Source: Mycolicibacterium arenosum
Lineage (GTDB): Bacteria > Actinomycetota > Actinomycetes > Mycobacteriales > Mycobacteriaceae
NCBI RefSeq assembly: GCF_024320865.1
Contig: NZ_JANDBD010000004.1
Coordinates: forward strand, 1-64,000
DNA: 64,000 bases
Reading direction: 5' to 3'
In this document: positions 58,334 through 64,000 of the stretch, piece by piece
Numbering within the stretch: the first letter of the stretch is position 1
Layout of the letters: each line of letters opens with the position of its first letter
The notes under the pieces: model-generated
What the model saw: only the letters and a program-made list of their open reading frames with translations
The model's database searches: none
Told to the model about the DNA's origin: nothing
Made by a program: the position numbers and the translations under genes

Positions 58334-59068
58334 ATGCAGGAGTTGCTTGCCGATCCCCCGTTCTTCGGCGGCCCCGGACAGGGCACCCGCCAGATCGTCG
58401 AGTTGTTCGTCGCCTTCGGGCTCACCGCACTCATCGGCCTGGAGCGCGAGATTCAGGGCAAGAGCGCGGGCCTGCGCACGCAGACCATCGTCGGAACCGC
58501 CGCCGCGCTCATCCTGCTCGTCAGCAAGTACGGCTTCCAGGATGTCCTTCAACCCGACCTCGTCGTGGTCGATCCGTCCCGCGTCGCAGCTCAGATCGTC
58601 TCGGGCATCGGTTTTCTCGGAGCCGGCATCATCATCTTCCGGCGCGGCTCGGTCCACGGCCTGACGACGGCGGCGGCGGTGTGGGAGTCCGCCGCCATCG
58701 GCATGGCGGCGGGCTCCGGCCTGCTCCTGCTGGCCTGCACCGTGACGGCGATGCACTTCATGATCGTGCTCGGGTTCATGCCGTTCGCTCGACGGCTGGC
58801 GGCTCGGCTCAGCGGTTCGATTCAGGTGCACATCACCTACGAGGACGGCCGCGGGGTCTTGCGCAACATCCTGGAAGCGTGTCGCAGGCGCAACTGGCAG
58901 CTGACAGAACTCGCCGCCGACCCGCCGGGTGAACCGCTCGGGGCCCCCGCTGGACACGTCGGCGTGCAGCTCACGCTGAGCGGCACCGGGATCCTGAAGG
59001 CGCCGATGCTGCTCGCCGACATCGACGGGGTGTCCGGCGTGCGGCAACTCGACGAGGATCCCGACTAG
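58334..59068 (+). CDS. MgtC/SapB-family membrane protein
   Basis: 244 residues. Four or five N-terminal membrane segments with ALIGLEREIQGKSAGLRTQT, VSGIGFLGAGIIIFRRGSVH and GLTTAAAVWESAAIGMAAGS, the MgtC core, then a cytoplasmic ACT-like C-terminal domain (IQVHITYEDGRGVLRNILEA). MgtC proteins help pathogens survive low Mg2+ and acid. It overlaps the convergent MFS stop by 4 bp. Confidence 0.92.
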   Translation: MQELLADPPFFGGPGQGTRQIVELFVAFGLTALIGLEREIQGKSAGLRTQTIVGTAAALILLVSKYGFQDVLQPDLVVVDPSRVAAQIVSGIGFLGAGIIIFRRGSVHGLTTAAAVWESAAIGMAAGSGLLLLACTVTAMHFMIVLGFMPFARRLAARLSGSIQVHITYEDGRGVLRNILEACRRRNWQLTELAADPPGEPLGAPAGHVGVQLTLSGTGILKAPMLLADIDGVSGVRQLDEDPD

Positions 59069-60462
59069 ACCGCGGTGCGCCCCCGACCGGCGCGATAGGA
59101 CGCGATCACGCCGAGCAGCGCCAGTGCCGCGAAGATTGCGAACGCCCAGCGCGACGCATCCGCGCCGCCGTGCGCATTCGCATTCACCACGATGCCTGCG
59201 AGGCCGGCACCGAACGCACCGAAGATCAGCTGCACCGTGTTGATCGCCGCCGCAGCGCGGCCGCCCTCGGCCGGATCGTCGACGCCACCCATCGCCCACG
59301 CCGATAGGTGCGGCCAGGCCATCCCGACGCCACAGCCGGTGATCACCAGCGCGACCACCCAGATCGTCACGACCCCCAGCGGCGCGTCGTCGACCTGCGT
59401 CAGGGCCGCCAGCGCCAGGCCGGTGGCCATGACGAGCGGGGCGACCGCCACGATGCGGCGGACGGTCCGCGCTGCGGTCGCCGACGCACTGGTGATCTCG
59501 CTGACCGTCCATCCGACCGCCAGCGACACTCCGAGAAAGCCGGCGGCCACCGGCGTCAGTCCGGCCAACCGCTGACCGAACAGCGGCACGTACAGATCGA
59601 CCATCGTCGCCGCCATCAGCACGCCCAGCGTCAGGTAGACCCACTTCAGCGGGCCCGGCCGGAACGCGGTCGGCGGCAGCACCGAGGCCGACACCCGACG
59701 GTCGACGACGAGGAAGAGCGCCACCAGCGCGGCCCCCGCGCCGAGAAGCACCGCCGTCCAGACGATGTCGCTGGGAATGCCCGCAACGCTGACGACGAGG
59801 GCGGCCGATCCCAGCAGCAGCAGCGACCACACCGGAATCCGGTCGGTCGCCGTCGCGGCGGCACGCGTCCGAGCGGGCAGCGCGAACGGCACCAGCGCGG
59901 CGATGATCATCGTCATCACCAGCAGGGCGCCGAACGCCCAGCGCCACGAACCGTACTGGGCGAACAGGCCGCCCGCGGCGGGGCCGAGGAGCGTCCCCAC
60001 TCCCCACATCGCCGAGACGAGCGCCGACGCCTTCGTCCAGAGGGATTGCGGCAGAGCCGAGTTGATGACGGCGTAGCCGAGCCCGGCGATGAGACCACCC
60101 GCCGCACCCTGGACCACGCGCCCCACCAGCAGCAGTTCCATCGACGGCGCCAATGCGCACAGCAGGCTGCCGAGCCCGAACACCGAGAGCCCCGCCAGAT
60201 AGGACCACCGCGGGCCGAGGCGGGCCAGCGTCGCACTCACCGTCGTAGCGGCGACCACCGAGGCGACCAGGTAGACCGTGGTCACCCACGCGTACAGGCG
60301 CTGACCGCCGATCTCGGCGACCGTGCTGGGGAGCAGGCTGATCGTGAGGAACTCGTTGGTGGCGTAGAGCGCCACACCACCGGCCAGCACCGTGGAGGCG
60401 CCCAGGTTCTTCGGCCCGAGAAGCTCGCGCCACCCGCCCGTCGGGGCGTCGATCTGCGTCAT
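59065..60462 (-). CDS. Major facilitator superfamily exporter (Rv1634-like)
   Basis: 465 residues with about 14 membrane segments; DHA2-type features include LARLGPRWSYLAGLSVFGLG and VQGAAGGLIAGLGYAVINSA. Drug or metabolite export is likely. TAGCGT ends 7 bases before ATG 60462, supporting this leaderless start over a GTG three codons upstream, which would lie inside the promoter. A palindrome lies upstream. Confidence 0.92.
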   Translation of the reverse strand: MTQIDAPTGGWRELLGPKNLGASTVLAGGVALYATNEFLTISLLPSTVAEIGGQRLYAWVTTVYLVASVVAATTVSATLARLGPRWSYLAGLSVFGLGSLLCALAPSMELLLVGRVVQGAAGGLIAGLGYAVINSALPQSLWTKASALVSAMWGVGTLLGPAAGGLFAQYGSWRWAFGALLVMTMIIAALVPFALPARTRAAATATDRIPVWSLLLLGSAALVVSVAGIPSDIVWTAVLLGAGAALVALFLVVDRRVSASVLPPTAFRPGPLKWVYLTLGVLMAATMVDLYVPLFGQRLAGLTPVAAGFLGVSLAVGWTVSEITSASATAARTVRRIVAVAPLVMATGLALAALTQVDDAPLGVVTIWVVALVITGCGVGMAWPHLSAWAMGGVDDPAEGGRAAAAINTVQLIFGAFGAGLAGIVVNANAHGGADASRWAFAIFAALALLGVIASYRAGRGRTAV

Positions 60463-60469
60463 GCCGCAC

Positions 60470-60495
60470 ACGCTATGAGCTCAACCACGGTTGAG
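60470..60495 (-). promoter_or_regulatory. MFS promoter with 16-bp palindrome
   Basis: TAGCGT on the minus strand (60475-60470) is the -10. CTCAACCACGGTTGAG (60480-60495), a perfect palindrome with 7-bp arms and a 2-base centre, sits just upstream where a repressor would block polymerase. The regulator is not identified. Confidence 0.65.
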
Positions 60496-60527
60496 ATCAA
60501 GCGGTGGGAGAACCGGGTGCCTCCCGA

Positions 60528-62687
<2,160 letters not shown>

Positions 62688-62694
62688 GGTCCCC

Positions 62695-62717
62695 AGGTTA
62701 AGCGCGTAGTCCGACAC
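62695..62717 (-). promoter_or_regulatory. Probable DNA-damage promoter of uvrB (PafBC type)
   Basis: GTGTCGGAC (62717-62709), 8 bases, TAACCT (62700-62695). Compared with TTGTCRGTG-N8-TANNNT, six of nine upstream positions and the full -10 match, with exact spacing. Confidence 0.7.
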
Positions 62718-62757
62718 ATTCATTCCGGTGGTCGGGCCGCCGTCGTACGCTGGCGCC

Positions 62758-63054
62758 GTGCCAGCACCCGTCCGCGTCGCACTGCGCCTGCTCGGCTTGC
62801 TGTTGTTGCTGCTCAGCGCCGCGTGCCTGGTGCTGGTATTCGTGCCGGGGCCGCGCGCTGTCGCCGAGGTACTCGGTGTCAGTTGCGCCTACAGCCGAAA
62901 CGGTCCGTCCGAGCAGTGCAGCAGTTGGGACGCGGTGAAGCTGCTGTGGACCGGGGTGTGGGTGTTCGCGATCCTCGGCCTGGTGCTCCGGCTGACCACC
63001 CGGCGGCCGGGGCAGGGACCCCGCGTGCTCGACCTGCGGCGGCTCCGGGGCTGA
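62758..63054 (+). CDS. Small membrane protein of unknown function
   Basis: 98 residues with two membrane segments ([20 protein letters not shown] and [17 protein letters not shown]) flanking a loop with two Cys ([16 protein letters not shown]) that may form a disulfide outside. TACGCT ends 6 bases before the GTG start. The DUF402 gene starts 3 bp after its stop. Confidence 0.8.
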   Translation: MPAPVRVALRLLGLLLLLLSAACLVLVFVPGPRAVAEVLGVSCAYSRNGPSEQCSSWDAVKLLWTGVWVFAILGLVLRLTTRRPGQGPRVLDLRRLRG

Positions 63055-63057
63055 CCG

Positions 63058-63570
63058 ATGCCGATTCACCCGCCGAAACGGGAGACGTTCGACGTCGAGG
63101 CGTACACCAACACCGACCCCAAGGGCATCGTGCGCGCCGTCGACGTCTACGTCGAGCAACCATGGGGCCTGTACATGGCCAGGCCCACTCCGGGACGGCA
63201 GCAGTTCCACTACCTGGAGTCGTGGCTGTTGCCGTCACTCGGGTTGCGGGCCACGATCTTCCACTTCAATCCGGGGTACGAACGCGTTCAGGACTACTAC
63301 CTCGACGTCGGGCGGTTCACCAGGGACGGCGCGGTGTGGACCGCCGAGGATCACTATCTGGACCTGGTGGTGCGCACCGGTCTGGAGGCGTCGATGACCG
63401 ATGTGGACGAGTTCACCGCCGCCGTGGCAGGAGGGCTGCTGGACACCGAATCCGCAGATGAGGCCCTCTCCACGGCCTTCGCGGCGGTGGACGGGCTGGC
63501 TCGGCACGACTACGACCTGGACCGGTGGTTGGCAAGCCGCGAAATGGTTCTCACCTGGCGTTCGGCGTAA
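63058..63570 (+). CDS. DUF402 family protein (Rv1632c-like)
   Basis: 170 residues: HPPKRETFDVEAYTNTDPKG, WGLYMARPTPGRQQFHYLES and YYLDVGRFTRDGAVWTAEDH then YLDLVV, the DUF402/FomD-like core; characterised relatives are nucleoside di-/triphosphate phosphatases or FomD. The role here is unknown. It probably forms a unit with the small membrane gene. Confidence 0.88.
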   Translation: MPIHPPKRETFDVEAYTNTDPKGIVRAVDVYVEQPWGLYMARPTPGRQQFHYLESWLLPSLGLRATIFHFNPGYERVQDYYLDVGRFTRDGAVWTAEDHYLDLVVRTGLEASMTDVDEFTAAVAGGLLDTESADEALSTAFAAVDGLARHDYDLDRWLASREMVLTWRSA

Positions 63571-63581
63571 GGTTTGATCTT

Positions 63582-64000
63582 ATGACCGCTACCAAGGTAG
63601 CGCGGCTAACCGTTTCGGTAGCCGCCGTGCTGACGATCGGCGCCTCGACGACCGCGCCGATCGCGCTGGCCCAGCCCGATCCCGACGTGCCGCCGGCTCC
63701 CGCGCCCGCCGCGGACGTCCAGCCCCAACCGGAGTTCGGCCCCGGCCCTCACAACGTCATCTACCGGGCCCGCGTCGACGGGGTCTCGCGCGGGGCGTCG
63801 ATCACGTACAAGCTGTCCGACACCGAATTCAACACCGCCGACCCGACCATGGTCCCCGGCCGGATGTTCGAGGCCACAGGTGTCGTCACCGATCCGCAGA
63901 ACGCCGGCATGCAGGTGTCGATCCAGTGGCCGTACACCGCCAGCCTGCACTGCGAGATCCTGGTGGACGATCAGGTCGTCGCGCAGGCCGACCAGTTCGT
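63582..64000 (+). CDS. Secreted protein, MmpS-like C-terminal fold (partial)
   Basis: Reading frame open from ATG 63582 to the window end (139 codons seen). Signal peptide KVARLTVSVAAVLTIGASTT with cleavage after IALA-QP, a Pro/Ala linker, then a beta domain (NVIYRARVDGVSRGASITYK; WPYTASLHCEILVDDQVVAQ) resembling the extracytoplasmic part of MmpS proteins. The 3' end lies outside. Confidence 0.75.
   Translation, partial: MTATKVARLTVSVAAVLTIGASTTAPIALAQPDPDVPPAPAPAADVQPQPEFGPGPHNVIYRARVDGVSRGASITYKLSDTEFNTADPTMVPGRMFEATGVVTDPQNAGMQVSIQWPYTASLHCEILVDDQVVAQADQF

Overview
The window is high-GC chromosomal DNA of a mycobacterium, most likely a fast-growing Mycolicibacterium-type species. The gene order is that of the M. 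tuberculosis Rv1632c-Rv1689 stretch read in reverse (tyrS, mpg, ABC genes, Rv1683-like fusion, argCJBDFRGH, pheST, cyclase, tsnR-rplT-rpmI-infC, lysX, uvrA, USP, uvrB). A second rRNA operon (rrnB) directly downstream of tyrS is a known marker of fast growers, and a 16S fragment with its promoter and leader lies exactly there. The PE/PE_PGRS genes and the pks block that sit in this stretch in M. tuberculosis are absent.

Layout. 1-371: part of a 16S gene, its leader and promoter (minus strand); the 5' half of the 16S is missing at a sharp junction. 372-10113: tyrS, mpg, an ABC exporter with a TetR regulator, a Trm112-like protein, a secreted protein, a lipase/acyl-CoA-synthetase-like fusion and an ABC-F ATPase. 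10128-18461: the complete arginine operon argCJBDFRGH, nearly all junctions overlapping by 4 bp, with an ARG box in its promoter. 18545-24353: GNAT, pheT, pheS, rhomboid-like protein and nucleotide cyclase. 24413-24480: a perfect 26-bp inverted repeat. 24604-28468: MpaB-type oxygenase, acyl-CoA dehydrogenase and GMC oxidoreductase. 28566-30859: tsnR, rplT, rpmI and infC with a structured leader and non-standard start codons. 30866-36085: DUF1844 protein, lysX and a membrane-anchored hydrolase.

36093-42265 is an accessory island: a CHAT (caspase-like) protease and a TPR-rich protein encoded in overlapping genes, two further overlapping genes of unknown function, and a membrane-anchored protein between the two pairs. 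It is the best candidate here for an undescribed system. 42370-48945: LpqH-type lipoprotein, an AlkZ-like winged-helix protein, uvrA, a metallo-beta-lactamase-fold protein, a broken GNAT remnant and a DUF427 protein. 48968-55732: a CYP124-type P450, a universal stress protein and a UbiD/SRPBCC/UbiD module facing a DUF2390/UbiX pair (prenylated-FMN decarboxylase chemistry). 55738-64000: GT-C mannosyltransferase, acyl-CoA thioesterase, tRNA-Cys, MgtC-like protein, MFS exporter, uvrB, two small genes and the start of a secreted protein.

Regulatory themes. uvrA and uvrB both carry sequences matching the RecA-independent DNA-damage promoter of mycobacteria (TTGTCRGTG-N8-TANNNT). Many genes have a TANNNT hexamer ending 6-7 bases before the start codon, pointing to leaderless mRNAs. 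No CRISPR array, prophage or intact insertion sequence was seen.
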